A stretch of DNA of 64,000 nucleotides from Salinispirillum sp. LH 10-3-1 (GCF_030643825.1 NZ_CP101717.1:1612001-1676000), one strand, 5' to 3'; positions 42,905 to 52,393 are shown, counted from the stretch's first letter. Notes: generated by a model from the letters alone, not told the origin. Numbers and translations are program-made.

Positions 42905-43159
42905 ATGAGTTTTTCCGCAACCGCCTCCGGCTTAACGCCAGAGATTTACGAGCGTTTTCGCGCCGCCCTAGAGACTGGCAAATGGCCGGACGGTAAGGCC
43001 CTGACCGCCGAGCAGAAACAGACGGTGATGGAAGCCATACTGACGTGGGAAGCCGCCAACTTACCGGAAGATCAGCGTACTGGGTTTATCCCGCGCAATG
43101 AATGCCAGTCTTCCGCTAAGCCTGAAGTCATTCCAACGGTTAATCGTGATGACGCCTGA
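42905..43159 (+). CDS. DUF1315 (YeaC-like) protein
   Basis: 84-aa soluble protein matching the YeaC/DUF1315 family: YERFRAALETGKWPDGKALTA followed by the helix TVMEAILTWEA and the GFIP terminus. Function unknown. An AGAGGT site precedes the ATG, 15 bp after nadK. The last codons abut the start of the DUF2797 gene. Confidence 0.85.
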   Translation: MSFSATASGLTPEIYERFRAALETGKWPDGKALTAEQKQTVMEAILTWEAANLPEDQRTGFIPRNECQSSAKPEVIPTVNRDDA

Positions 43160-43160
43160 T

Positions 43161-44018
43161 ATGTTTGGCGGCGATGCAGCCATGACCAGCATCGGTGCAG
43201 CAGGTGTTCTGGACAAGATGCCTATCACGGTGACCGAAGATGGGCCGCAATACAGTCTGTTGATCGGTAAGCAATCCGTGCCGTTGAATCCGTTACGCGG
43301 CAAACAGATTCGCCTGGAACACACCGGGCGCATATTTTGCCAGCACTGCGGTACGCAGACGAAAAAGAGTTGGCAGGGCTTTTGTTATGACCATTTCATG
43401 AGCTTGGCTCAAGCCGACAGTTGCATCATGAGCCCGGAAAAGTGTCATTTTGATCAAGGCACTTGCCGCGAACCAGAATGGGGCGAGCGCAACTGTTTTC
43501 AGACGCATTATGTGTATCTCGCCAATACCGGCCAAGTAAAAGTCGGTATTACACGCGGCACTCAGGTGCCGACCCGTTGGTTGGACCAAGGGGCGCATCA
43601 GGCCATTCCGGTAGCCCGTGTGCGGTCACGCTATTTAGCAGGGCTTATTGAGGTGCTCTTTAAACAGCACGTCAGCGATAAAACGAACTGGCGCACCATG
43701 CTGAAAAGTACGGACGAATCCTTGGACTTGGCGGCCATTCGAGACCAGTTGTTTAACGACTGTGCCGATGATCTTCGTGATTTGCAGTCGCAGCATGGCA
43801 TTCAGGCCATACAGATGATTGGGCAGGCTGATATTTATACCGTTATCTACCCAATTGAAAAAATGCCAGAAAAGTTCAACTCATTTAATTTTGACAAGGA
43901 CGCGGCGGTAGAAGGCCAGTTACTGGGTATGAAAGGTCAGTATCTGATTCTAGACACCGGTGTCATCAATATACGTCGCTTCAGCGGTTACGAAGTGACA
44001 CTCAAAGTACAGGAATAG
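43161..44018 (+). CDS. DUF2797 family protein
   Basis: About 285 aa. Cysteine-rich middle (IFCQHCGTQTKKSWQGFCYDH, then C near DSCIMSPEKCHF and GTCREPEW) suggests metal binding. The following VYLANTGQVKVGITR resembles a GIY-YIG-like strand pair (Y...G-x-V-K-V-G). These are features of DUF2797, which has no proven activity. Start choice is uncertain: ATGs at 43149, 43161 and 43182 are in frame. I chose 43161, one base after the DUF1315 stop, for likely reinitiation. Confidence 0.82.
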   Translation: MFGGDAAMTSIGAAGVLDKMPITVTEDGPQYSLLIGKQSVPLNPLRGKQIRLEHTGRIFCQHCGTQTKKSWQGFCYDHFMSLAQADSCIMSPEKCHFDQGTCREPEWGERNCFQTHYVYLANTGQVKVGITRGTQVPTRWLDQGAHQAIPVARVRSRYLAGLIEVLFKQHVSDKTNWRTMLKSTDESLDLAAIRDQLFNDCADDLRDLQSQHGIQAIQMIGQADIYTVIYPIEKMPEKFNSFNFDKDAAVEGQLLGMKGQYLILDTGVINIRRFSGYEVTLKVQE

Positions 44019-44026
44019 AGACAGCT

Positions 44027-46663
44027 ATGCGCACCGATACCCCTCAGATCATCCAGCTCAGTGACTATCAAGCTCCGGCCTATTGGGTAGACACAACACA
44101 GTTAACGGTCAGCATCTTCGCTGAATACACCGAAGTAAAAGCAGAATTGCGTTTGCGTGCCAACGACCGTTACACCACATTACAGCCCATTGTGCTACAC
44201 GGTGTTGGCCTGGATCTTAAGAGCCTAGCACTGAATGGGCAGACAGTGCCCGACTATGAAATCGTTGGCGAAGAGCTGCGTTTACCTGCACCCGCAGAGG
44301 GTGAGTTCACGCTGCATACCGTTGTACACATCTATCCGACGACCAATACGTCGTTAGAAGGCTTGTATGTTTCCGGTGGTATGTACTGTACTCAGTGTGA
44401 AGCCGAAGGCTTCCGTAAAATCACCTATTTCCCTGATCGACCAGATGTGTTGTCGGTGTTCACCACACGCATCGAAGCGCCCAAAGAATTTGCCACGTTG
44501 CTCTCTAACGGCAATCCGATCGCCGCCGGTGAGCTGGCCGATGATCGACATTTTGCCGAGTGGCATGACCCCTTTCCTAAGCCGGCCTATTTGTTTGCGC
44601 TGGTAGCCGGTGATCTAAAAGACGTGCGTGATGAGTTTGTTACCATGTCAGGCCGTACCATCGACTTACGAATCTATGTCGAGCCTCACAATCTGCACAA
44701 GACAGAATTTGCGCTGGAATCCTTGAAGAAGTCGATGGTCTGGGATGAGCAAGTGTATGGTCGAGAATACGATCTGGACATCTTTATGATCGTCGCCGTG
44801 GACCATTTCAACATGGGCGCCATGGAGAACAAGGGGCTGAATATTTTCAATTCGGCTTGCGTACTGGCAGACCTTGAAACCACAACCGATGATGGCTTCG
44901 AGCGGATTGAAGCCATAGTAGCGCACGAATATTTCCACAACTGGAGTGGCAATCGCGTCACCTGCCGCGACTGGTTCCAGTTGAGCCTCAAGGAAGGCTT
45001 TACGGTATTCCGCGACGCTGAATTTACTGCCGATACGCACGCGCGTGCGGTGAAGCGGATGGACGACGTAACCCTGCTGCGCACCTCGCAGTTTGCGGAA
45101 GACGCTGGCCCTATGGCGCACCCGATCCGACCGGACTCCTACATCGAGATCAATAACTTCTACACGCTGACCGTGTATGAGAAGGGCGCTGAAGTGGTGC
45201 GTATGCTGCACACTTTGTTGGGAGCCGAGCGTTTTCGTGCGGCATCTGACCTGTACTTCGAGCGCTTCGACGGGCAAGCCGTGACTACAGAAGACTTTGT
45301 TAACTGTATGGCAGAAGTGTCGGGTATCGACCTGAGCCAGTTCCAACGCTGGTATGATCAGGCGGGCACTCCCCGTTTGGCCGTGACAGGCAACTACGAC
45401 GGTGCCGCCCAGACCTTCACACTGCAGTTCAGCCAAAGCTGCCCGGCGACACCGGGGCAGCCAAACAAAGCACCGTTTCATATCCCGGTAAAACTTGGTT
45501 TGGTGGGCAAGAACAGTGGCTCCGATTTAACCTTTAGTACGCGTCATCCAGGGTTTGATTCCGAGCTACAGGTCTTCAGTTTGCGCGAGCGTGATGACAC
45601 ATTGGTGCTCGAAGGTGTCAGCGAAGACGCAGTACCTTCATTGCTGCGTGATTTCTCTGCCCCGGTGATTCTGGAATACCCATACACAGTAGAGGATCTT
45701 CGCCGTTTGGTGAGTTCCGACAGCAATGCCTTCAACCGCTGGGATGCCATGCAAACATTGGCGACTCGCACCTTGTTGGCGGCGGTGCAAGAGCAGGCAG
45801 AACATGGCGACTTACAGGCGGTGTTGACCGATGCAATGCGTGATGTGTTGCAAGATGCCGATCTTGACCCTGCCGTTAAAGCTCGCCTGTTGCGTTTGCC
45901 CGGTCAGGCTTACATGGCCGAACAATACAAGCCGGTTGACCCGGTGGCGCTAGACCAAGTACACACCGCTTTGCGTCGTCATTTGGGGCAGGCGTTGCAA
46001 GCCGAGTGGATTGCCGTGTTCGAGCAAACTCAACCGTCCGGCACCTACGCGTTTGAGCATCACCAAGTAGCGCGCCGCGCGCTGCACAGTGTAGCTCTGA
46101 GTTATCGCATCATGGCGGATCAAAATGCGTGGCGCTTGGCAGCAGAAATGTACCGAGCCGCTGATAATATGACCGACCAAAGTGCAGCCTTGCAGTTGTG
46201 GGGGCAAGTTGCGAATGAAGAGTGGGACAATGCCATGGCGGCGTTCTACCAGCGTTGGCACAAAGACGCGCAAATGGCCGAGCAGTGGCTGTCCATTCGA
46301 GCCTCGGCACCACGAGTACGCGTGCGTGAAGTGGAGTTGCTGACCGAGCACGATGGCTTCAGTTGGACCAACCCAAATCGGGTGCGCAGTGTGATTGGTG
46401 GGTTTGCAATGCGCAATCCCGTAGGCTTTCATGCGGACAACGGCGCAGGCTATCGCTTCTTGGCCGACAGCATCATTCGCCTGAACTCACTGAATCCACA
46501 AATAGCCGCACGGTTGTGTACGCCGTTCACCTACTGGCGTCGCTATACACCTGAGATTCAAGCTGCAATGCAGGCTCAACTCAAGCGTATTCTGGACGTA
46601 GAGACTTTGTCGAAGGATGTGTATGAGGTCGTCTCTAAGTCATTAGATACCTCCTTAGCCTAA
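44027..46663 (+). CDS. pepN: Aminopeptidase N
   Basis: Zinc metallopeptidase (M1 family) of 878 aa that removes N-terminal residues from peptides in the cytoplasm. The exopeptidase motif GAMENKGLN and the zinc motif HEYFHNWSGNRVTCRDW (HEXXH plus a downstream Glu in ...KEGFTVFRDAEF) are intact. The C-terminal two domains match the E. coli-type enzyme (870 aa). Last gene of the nadK run, with a strong terminator just after the stop. Confidence 0.97.
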   Translation: MRTDTPQIIQLSDYQAPAYWVDTTQLTVSIFAEYTEVKAELRLRANDRYTTLQPIVLHGVGLDLKSLALNGQTVPDYEIVGEELRLPAPAEGEFTLHTVVHIYPTTNTSLEGLYVSGGMYCTQCEAEGFRKITYFPDRPDVLSVFTTRIEAPKEFATLLSNGNPIAAGELADDRHFAEWHDPFPKPAYLFALVAGDLKDVRDEFVTMSGRTIDLRIYVEPHNLHKTEFALESLKKSMVWDEQVYGREYDLDIFMIVAVDHFNMGAMENKGLNIFNSACVLADLETTTDDGFERIEAIVAHEYFHNWSGNRVTCRDWFQLSLKEGFTVFRDAEFTADTHARAVKRMDDVTLLRTSQFAEDAGPMAHPIRPDSYIEINNFYTLTVYEKGAEVVRMLHTLLGAERFRAASDLYFERFDGQAVTTEDFVNCMAEVSGIDLSQFQRWYDQAGTPRLAVTGNYDGAAQTFTLQFSQSCPATPGQPNKAPFHIPVKLGLVGKNSGSDLTFSTRHPGFDSELQVFSLRERDDTLVLEGVSEDAVPSLLRDFSAPVILEYPYTVEDLRRLVSSDSNAFNRWDAMQTLATRTLLAAVQEQAEHGDLQAVLTDAMRDVLQDADLDPAVKARLLRLPGQAYMAEQYKPVDPVALDQVHTALRRHLGQALQAEWIAVFEQTQPSGTYAFEHHQVARRALHSVALSYRIMADQNAWRLAAEMYRAADNMTDQSAALQLWGQVANEEWDNAMAAFYQRWHKDAQMAEQWLSIRASAPRVRVREVELLTEHDGFSWTNPNRVRSVIGGFAMRNPVGFHADNGAGYRFLADSIIRLNSLNPQIAARLCTPFTYWRRYTPEIQAAMQAQLKRILDVETLSKDVYEVVSKSLDTSLA

Positions 46664-46668
46664 AAAAA

Positions 46669-46693
46669 TGGGTGGCTAAGGCCACCCAACTTT
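46669..46693. terminator. Bidirectional terminator between pepN and aspA
   Basis: The 8-bp stem TGGGTGGC (46669-46676) pairs with GCCACCCA (46681-46688) around a TAAG loop. A T-run follows (46691-46695) and an A-run precedes it (46662-46668), so it can end transcription from both convergent genes. Confidence 0.9.
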
Positions 46694-46700
46694 TTCTCAC

Positions 46701-48143
46701 CTAGCGGATCCGCATGGGGCGCGGATTGATCATGTTTTCGGGTTTCAGAAACTCATCAAGCTCTTCTGCGGTTAACAGACCATCTTCCAGTACCAAGTCC
46801 AATACCGAGCGCCCACTTTCCAAGGCCAATTTAGCAATGCGCGTGGCATTGTCGTAGCCAATGTATGGGTTTAGCGCGGTGATCAAGCCAATTGAACTGG
46901 CAACCAATTCACGGCACCGTTCACGGTTGGCGGTAATGCCATCGATGCAGCGCTCACGCAGCATGTCCATGGCGCGGCGCAACAAACGCATGGATTCGAG
47001 GATCTTGTAAGCGATCAGCGGCTCCATCACGTTCAACTGCAGCTGGCCGTTCTCGGCGGCCATGGTAATAGCGAGGTCATTGCCGATCACTTGATAGGCC
47101 ACCTGATTAACCGCTTCAGGGATTACCGGGTTTACCTTGCCAGGCATGATGGACGAGCCGGGCTGTTGCGGTGGCAGATTGATCTCATTGAAACCGGTGC
47201 GTGGACCACTGGACAGCAAGCGCAAGTCGTTGCAGATCTTCGATAGCTTGATGGCCAAGCGCTTGGTCATGCCGGAGAACAGCACAAACGCACCCATGTC
47301 GGAAGTGGCTTCGATCAAGTCGTGCGCCAGACGCATATCGTGGCCGCAAACCTGCGATAACTCGTTGACCGCCAGTACGGCGTAGTCGGGGTCGGCATTG
47401 ATGCCAGTGCCGATGGCGGTGCCGCCCAAATTGACCTCACGCAGCAGGTCAAACAGGCTGGCAATACGGTCAATGTCTTCGCCCAAGGTGGTCGCAAATG
47501 CGCCAAACTCCTGGCCGAGGGTCATGGGTACGGCGTCTTGCAGTTGCGTCCGGCCCATCTTGATGACGTCGCTGAACTCGTTTTTTTTAGCCGCGAACGA
47601 ATCGCGTAATAACGCAAGGCTGTCGACCAGTTCTGCGTGTGAAAGCTGCAAGCCCACACGGATAGCGGTGGGGTAGGCATCGTTGGTTGACTGCGACATG
47701 TTGACGTCATTATTCGGATGCAGGTGTTCGTATGCGCCCTTTGCATGACCCAAGTATTCCAGACCAATGTTGGCGATGACTTCGTTGGCGTTCATATTAG
47801 TGGAAGTACCGGCACCACCCTGAATCATGTCGACCACAAATTCGTCGTGAAACTCACCCTGAATCAAACGATCACAAGCGTATTGAATAGCTTCGTTTCG
47901 CTTGCTTTCCAAGAGTCCAAGTTTTGCATTAGCCGAAGCAGCGGCTTTTTTGACCATGGCGAGACCCACAATCATTTTTGGAAAGTGCGACAGTGGAACG
48001 CCGGTAAGGGCAAAGTTCTCCAAGGCACGTTGTGTTTGCACACCGTAATAGGCCTGGGCTGGAACGGCCAGGGGGCCGAGTAAATCTTTCTCCATGCGAT
48101 GAGGTTGTTGGAGTATCTCTTCCTGGCGTGGGACTGGGTTCAT
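46701..48143 (-). CDS. aspA: Aspartate ammonia-lyase
   Basis: Converts L-aspartate to fumarate and ammonia; 480 aa. The fumarase/aspartase signature GSSIMPGKVNPVIPE is intact with its catalytic-serine loop. The N-terminus EKDLLGPLAVPAQAYYGVQTQRA, HPNNDVNMSQSTNDAYPTAI and VNLGGTAIGTGINAD favour aspartase over class II fumarase. The start at 48143 or the in-frame ATG at 48095 are both possible; neither has a strong Shine-Dalgarno. Divergent from a LysR-type regulator across an operator-like palindrome. Confidence 0.92.
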   Translation of the reverse strand: MNPVPRQEEILQQPHRMEKDLLGPLAVPAQAYYGVQTQRALENFALTGVPLSHFPKMIVGLAMVKKAAASANAKLGLLESKRNEAIQYACDRLIQGEFHDEFVVDMIQGGAGTSTNMNANEVIANIGLEYLGHAKGAYEHLHPNNDVNMSQSTNDAYPTAIRVGLQLSHAELVDSLALLRDSFAAKKNEFSDVIKMGRTQLQDAVPMTLGQEFGAFATTLGEDIDRIASLFDLLREVNLGGTAIGTGINADPDYAVLAVNELSQVCGHDMRLAHDLIEATSDMGAFVLFSGMTKRLAIKLSKICNDLRLLSSGPRTGFNEINLPPQQPGSSIMPGKVNPVIPEAVNQVAYQVIGNDLAITMAAENGQLQLNVMEPLIAYKILESMRLLRRAMDMLRERCIDGITANRERCRELVASSIGLITALNPYIGYDNATRIAKLALESGRSVLDLVLEDGLLTAEELDEFLKPENMINPRPMRIR

Positions 48144-48228
48144 GATGCTTACGAATCACCTGCGTTATGAATTGAGGTGCCATTCTGCCTGCGACAACAC
48201 CGTAAATTCCAATGCTGAAAATGGATGC

Positions 48229-48249
48229 ATTATGCAAAATGTGCATAAT
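48229..48249. promoter_or_regulatory. Operator-like palindrome between aspA and the LysR gene
   Basis: ATTATGCA (48229-48236) and TGCATAAT (48242-48249) are perfect 8-bp arms around a 5-bp spacer. An adjacent ATGCAT overlaps the left side. The site contains T-N11-A arrangements expected of LysR-type binding sites and lies 55 bp before the LysR start codon and 86 bp before aspA. Confidence 0.6.
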
Positions 48250-48303
48250 AGGAAGGAATAACAACAAAAAACGCTTTAATAAAAGGCGCAGCGGAGGTGC
48301 AGT

Positions 48304-49215
48304 TTGGATTTTGAAACGCGATGGATGGAAGATTTCTTGGCCTTGGCCGCTACGCACAGTTTTTCGCAAGCCGCTGAACGACGGCACGTCACACAGCCTG
48401 CCTTCAGTCGGCGAATTAAGGCCTTAGAAGCGGCTGTCGGGGTGACACTGGTTGATCGATCGACCACTCCTGTTGCCTTAACACCGGAAGGGCAGATGTT
48501 TCTCATCACCGCGCGCAATGTGGTGGCGCAGTTGCATGAAAGCATCAGCCGGTTAAGAGGCTTGCAACTGAACACACAGCAAGTCATAGAGGTCGCTGCA
48601 GCGCATTCATTGGCCTTCAGCTTCTTTCCTGACTGGGTAACCACCGTGAAGGACGTGATGGACAATTTGTCCTTACGGCTGGTCGCGATGAACGTCGAAG
48701 ATGCCGTACATGCGCTGCGGGAAGGGCACTGCGACCTGATGCAGGTGTACTACGACTCTTACGCTACTTTGCAGCTTGACGCACACACCTTTCCTTCCAT
48801 CCCGTTGGCTCACACCACCATGTTACCGGTGTGTGTGCCAGACGCTGAAACAGGCCTGCCGTTGTATTCATTAGATGCATCCAGTGATGCCGACATCCCC
48901 TTGCTGGCCTATACGCCGGGGGCTTTTCTTGGTCGTACGGTGCGCCTGCTGTTGAAAAATGACCCCATCTTACTGCGCCTGCGTACCGTCTATGAAACCG
49001 CAATGGCGGAAGGACTTAAAGGCATGGCGTTAAATGGGGCAGGCGTGGCGTGGGTGCCCAAGTTGTGCATTGAACGAGAGTTGGAAGAAGGTCGCTTAGT
49101 GGTCTGTGGTGGTGAGCAGTGGCATGCGCCGCTTGAAATTCGGTTATACCGATGTGCTTTGGTACGTAAACCGGCGATTGACAAGCTCTGGCGCCGACTG
49201 GAGAAAGCGCTTTAA
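48304..49215 (+). CDS. LysR-family regulator, HypT (YjiE)-like
   Basis: 303-aa regulator. The N-terminal winged helix-turn-helix reads FETRWMEDFLALAATHSFSQAA and VTQPAFSRRIKALEAAVG, close to E. coli HypT. The effector domain segments VEVAAAHSLAF-like (VIEVAAAHSLAFSFFPD) and GMALNGAGVAWVPKLCIEREL continue that likeness. HypT responds to hypochlorite through methionine/cysteine oxidation; I cannot say whether this one does. It begins with TTG at 48304 behind GGAGGTG. Divergent from aspA, so aspA is the likely target. Confidence 0.87.
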   Translation: MDFETRWMEDFLALAATHSFSQAAERRHVTQPAFSRRIKALEAAVGVTLVDRSTTPVALTPEGQMFLITARNVVAQLHESISRLRGLQLNTQQVIEVAAAHSLAFSFFPDWVTTVKDVMDNLSLRLVAMNVEDAVHALREGHCDLMQVYYDSYATLQLDAHTFPSIPLAHTTMLPVCVPDAETGLPLYSLDASSDADIPLLAYTPGAFLGRTVRLLLKNDPILLRLRTVYETAMAEGLKGMALNGAGVAWVPKLCIERELEEGRLVVCGGEQWHAPLEIRLYRCALVRKPAIDKLWRRLEKAL

Positions 49216-49221
49216 CGATTA

Positions 49222-49932
49222 TCAGGCCGCTATGTACAGCAGCCAAGCCAGCCCATAGAGAACGGGCTGATGGACTAAATAGATCATCAATGGGCGCTGG
49301 CCCAGCCAAACAATGGTGCGACGGCCGGGAAATTCTGGCATGCCTTGCCGTAACCAAGGTTGGTGCCCCAGCCAGACGCCTACCCAAACTACGCCCAGCC
49401 ACGGCAACAAATACATGCGATCCATGGTGCCACTGGGTAGGTTAAGCATGGGTTGCAGTACGTTATACATCCACGGGTCCGTGTAGGGCACGCCGAAACG
49501 CTCCGCAGCGATAAGCAACAAGCCCAACACTAAGCTAAGGCGGGGTAGACGTAAAAGAGGGAGGCTGATCAGCAAGGCAAGTACAAAGAAATGCAGTATG
49601 CCGAAGTAGATCCAATGTGTCGGGTAGGCAATCAAACTGAATGCCGTAACGATCAGCGCGCCTGCGGCTAACTGACCCTGGCGTTTTGCATAGGCGGACC
49701 AGCGCGTGCGTTTGCCATGCGCCCAAACCAAACTAGCGCCCGCGGTTAAGCAAAAGAGACTCACAATCACCGCCCGCAAGCTGTACCAGACGGGGTCTGC
49801 CATGCTCATGGCAACAAAGCCGAATACGGATAAGTCGTACCAGCCGTGAAAGAAAATCATCAGGAGAATGGCGCTACCACGCATAACGTCCGGGCGCGGG
49901 TAGCGCGTCGGCGCAGCAGGTAGCGCAGACAT
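49222..49932 (-). CDS. DUF1624 family membrane protein
   Basis: 236-aa integral membrane protein with about seven hydrophobic segments. The N-terminal RPDVMRGSAILLMIFFHGWYD matches the R-x-x-D-x-x-RG-...-H pattern of DUF1624/heparan-alpha-glucosaminide acetyltransferase-like proteins. The conserved His lies in that first helix. An acyltransferase role is possible but unproven. Convergent with the LysR gene, 6 bp apart, with no visible terminator. The start lies just after the end of the next minus-strand gene. Confidence 0.85.
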   Translation of the reverse strand: MSALPAAPTRYPRPDVMRGSAILLMIFFHGWYDLSVFGFVAMSMADPVWYSLRAVIVSLFCLTAGASLVWAHGKRTRWSAYAKRQGQLAAGALIVTAFSLIAYPTHWIYFGILHFFVLALLISLPLLRLPRLSLVLGLLLIAAERFGVPYTDPWMYNVLQPMLNLPSGTMDRMYLLPWLGVVWVGVWLGHQPWLRQGMPEFPGRRTIVWLGQRPLMIYLVHQPVLYGLAWLLYIAA

Positions 49933-49937
49933 AGCGT

Positions 49938-50507
49938 TTAGTCGTCCAACAGGTTCCAGAGATCGTCACCGCTGAGGGAGTCGAACTCGGGCTTCGCTTT
50001 TTCTTTCTTTGTTTCTTGCTCAACAGGCGCAGCTTTAGGCTTTGGCGCCGCTGTGCTCGTCGGCTTTTCAGTGTCTTTACCGGTGGCACGAGGTGCTGCC
50101 TTAGGCTTAGTCGCTGCCTTCGGTTTGGCAGTAGCCTGGGTCACTTTCTTGGGCTTGGCCACTTCCGCAGCGGCTTCAACGGCTTCAAGAATAACTTCCT
50201 GAGCGTTCTCGGCGCTTTGCATCACCGCGTTGTCACGTTCGGCTTCGGCGGCCTTGCTGGCACGACTGAACGGTGCTGGCGGGCGCTCGGCTTTGCCATT
50301 CTCGTCATCGGCCTTTTTTTGGCTGGATGGCTTGCCTTGCTCTTCAAGATGTTTCTTGTAAGCGGACTGTTGCTTGTCACCGTGCTTCGCCAATTTGTTT
50401 TTTGACGGAATGCGGCCTTTTTGCCCGCGCTCAATGAAATTCTTCTTTGAGCCGGTCTTAATATCAAGCTTGCCTTTTAAACGGCGGGATTTCTTCTCTC
50501 TGGACAT
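49938..50507 (-). CDS. Lys/Ala-rich low-complexity protein, unrecognised
   Basis: 189 aa. The N-terminal 60 residues are very basic (MSREKKSRRLKGKLDIKTG). The middle is an alanine-rich helix (about 80-115). A tract of alternating Lys-Pro-Lys-Ala and Thr (about 118-165) follows, and the C-terminus is acidic (FDSLSGDDLWNLLDD). The composition suggests a nucleic-acid- or ribosome-associated disordered protein. The basic N-terminus and acidic end vaguely recall YihI-type GTPase-associated proteins, but I do not claim that. It forms a tandem pair with DUF1624. Confidence 0.7.
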   Translation of the reverse strand: MSREKKSRRLKGKLDIKTGSKKNFIERGQKGRIPSKNKLAKHGDKQQSAYKKHLEEQGKPSSQKKADDENGKAERPPAPFSRASKAAEAERDNAVMQSAENAQEVILEAVEAAAEVAKPKKVTQATAKPKAATKPKAAPRATGKDTEKPTSTAAPKPKAAPVEQETKKEKAKPEFDSLSGDDLWNLLDD

Positions 50508-50578
50508 GTAAAGTCATCGGTTGGTCATAAACTGCCGTACAGTATACCTCGTTAATTGCAACGGCCATAGGAGAGAAA

Positions 50579-51619
50579 ATGGAATACCGTCAACTAGGCA
50601 AGACTGATTTACAGGTCTCCAAGATTTGTTTGGGCACCATGACCTGGGGAGAGCAGAACACCGAAGCCGATGCGCACGCGCAAATGGATATGGCGGTGGA
50701 GCAGGGCATTAACTTTTTTGATGCTGCCGAGATGTACCCGGTTCCACCTCGTGCAGAGACGCAAGGCGCTACGGAAGCCTGCATTGGTAGTTGGTTCCAA
50801 GCGCGTGGTCAGCGCGATAAGGTTGTTCTGGCCACTAAAGTGACCGGTCGCTCGGTGGATGGTTTCGCCTATTTGCGTAATGGTCCACGGCTCAACAGCC
50901 AGCAGATAGAACAAGCGCTGGACGACAGTTTGCGTCGCCTTAAAACTGACTACGTCGACCTGTATCAAATTCACTGGCCGGAACGCAAAACCAACTTTTT
51001 TGGACAGTTGGGCTACCGCCATGATGCAAACGACGACGCGATCAGTATTGAAGAAACCCTGACGGCGTGTGAACGCATCGTGCGCAGTGGCAAGGTTCGG
51101 CATATCGGCTTGTCTAACGAAACCCCGTGGGGCGTGCATGAGTATCTGCGTTTAAGTGATTCGGGCGTTGGGCCGCGCGTGCAATCGATTCAGAACCCTT
51201 ATAACTTGCTCAATCGTAGCTTTGAGGTCGGTTTGGCCGAAATGGCGATCCGTGAAGACGTGGGTCTGCTGGCTTATTCGCCGCTCGCATTTGGTGTGTT
51301 GAGTGGGAAATACTTGGGTGGTCAGAAGCCGCCTAAAGGGCGTCTGACGTTGTTTGAACGCTTTCAGCGCTACAACTCTGAATTGGCTACCCAAGTAACC
51401 GAACAATATGTTGCGCTTGCCAAGCGACATGGCCTGGACCCCGCTCAAATGGCGTTGGCCTTTGTGAATGATCAGCCTTTCGTGACCTCAAACATCATCG
51501 GCGCCACGACACTGGAGCAGTTGAAATCCAACATTGGCAGCGCGGACATCAGGTTGAGTGATGAAGTAAGGCGCGACATTGAAGCAGTGCATCGCGTGCA
51601 TCCGAACCCGTGTCCTTAG
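50579..51619 (+). CDS. tas: Aldo/keto reductase Tas
   Basis: 346-aa NADP(H)-dependent aldo/keto reductase, very close to E. coli Tas along its length. Visible shared segments are LGTMTWGEQNTEADAHAQMD, FFDAAEMYPVPPRAETQG, YVDLYQIHWPERKTNFFGQLGY and RHGLDPAQMALAFV. The catalytic tetrad residues Asp and Tyr lie in DAAEMYP, and Lys and His follow in ATKVTG and QIHW. Physiological substrate is not known. AGGAGAG precedes the ATG. The 3' end is 12 bp from convergent gloB. Confidence 0.93.
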   Translation: MEYRQLGKTDLQVSKICLGTMTWGEQNTEADAHAQMDMAVEQGINFFDAAEMYPVPPRAETQGATEACIGSWFQARGQRDKVVLATKVTGRSVDGFAYLRNGPRLNSQQIEQALDDSLRRLKTDYVDLYQIHWPERKTNFFGQLGYRHDANDDAISIEETLTACERIVRSGKVRHIGLSNETPWGVHEYLRLSDSGVGPRVQSIQNPYNLLNRSFEVGLAEMAIREDVGLLAYSPLAFGVLSGKYLGGQKPPKGRLTLFERFQRYNSELATQVTEQYVALAKRHGLDPAQMALAFVNDQPFVTSNIIGATTLEQLKSNIGSADIRLSDEVRRDIEAVHRVHPNPCP

Positions 51620-51631
51620 AGGTCATTTAAA

Positions 51632-52393
51632 CTACCACTGATCGCGTAGGCCACGCAGTGCGATGAAGGCAGACTCTGAAGAGTTGACGCTAAGTCCTTG
51701 TTCTTTAAGGGTCTGCCATAGCGCTTCATCGTCGGTGCGTAGGAACAGGTTGTACGTCGCTTCATCACCGAGTGTGCTGATCGGGCGGGTGTCAGGTGTG
51801 GTCGTCTCGCAACGCTGAATCCAATTCTGAGTTGTTTCCGTATGGCCATTAACGGACTCGGTGAATTTTAAGTTGGTCAGGAAATAGTCGTGACCATTGT
51901 ACAACTGAGTGTGTGCGGGCAGGGCACGCAGTTGTTGAATGGATTTGAAGAGCGTCTGTGGATCCCCACTGCGAGTATTGCCGACGCCGGCGTTAAACAG
52001 GGTGTCTCCTGCCAGCAACGCAGGTAGGTTAGGCAAAAAGAAACACAGATGATCGGCAATGTGCCCGGGCGTATCAAAGACTTCGACGCGGGCACCGGCA
52101 AACTGGAATGAACTGGCTGAGTGGTATGGGTGTGTGATGTTACAACGCGTTATGTCGGGGTGTCCCCGCACGGGACCCTCGAATGTGCTTGGAACACCAG
52201 CAATGTGGTCGCCATGCCCATGGGTCAACCAAATTTCGGAGATGGTGACGCCCAGGCTTGAAGCTTGATCCAACGCGGCTTGCCAGTTAAATGGATCAAC
52301 CACTGCAGCTTCGCGCGTCTCAGTTGACCAGACCAAATGGTTAAAATTCTGTAAGCTGTCTGGCAAGTAGTAGCGATGTACATTAAGTTGCAT
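51632..52393 (-). CDS. gloB: Hydroxyacylglutathione hydrolase (glyoxalase II)
   Basis: 253-aa metallo-beta-lactamase-fold enzyme that hydrolyses S-lactoylglutathione to lactate and glutathione. The metal motif is LTHGHGDHIAGV, keeping THxHxDH although glyoxalase II more often shows THHHxDH. Other metal ligands are in GHIADHL, LLAGDTLFNAG and YNGHDYFLTNLKF. The C-terminal helical domain ends FIALRGLRDQW, as in glyoxalase II. Two substitutions from the common motifs leave small room for a related thioesterase. Confidence 0.9.
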   Translation of the reverse strand: MQLNVHRYYLPDSLQNFNHLVWSTETREAAVVDPFNWQAALDQASSLGVTISEIWLTHGHGDHIAGVPSTFEGPVRGHPDITRCNITHPYHSASSFQFAGARVEVFDTPGHIADHLCFFLPNLPALLAGDTLFNAGVGNTRSGDPQTLFKSIQQLRALPAHTQLYNGHDYFLTNLKFTESVNGHTETTQNWIQRCETTTPDTRPISTLGDEATYNLFLRTDDEALWQTLKEQGLSVNSSESAFIALRGLRDQW

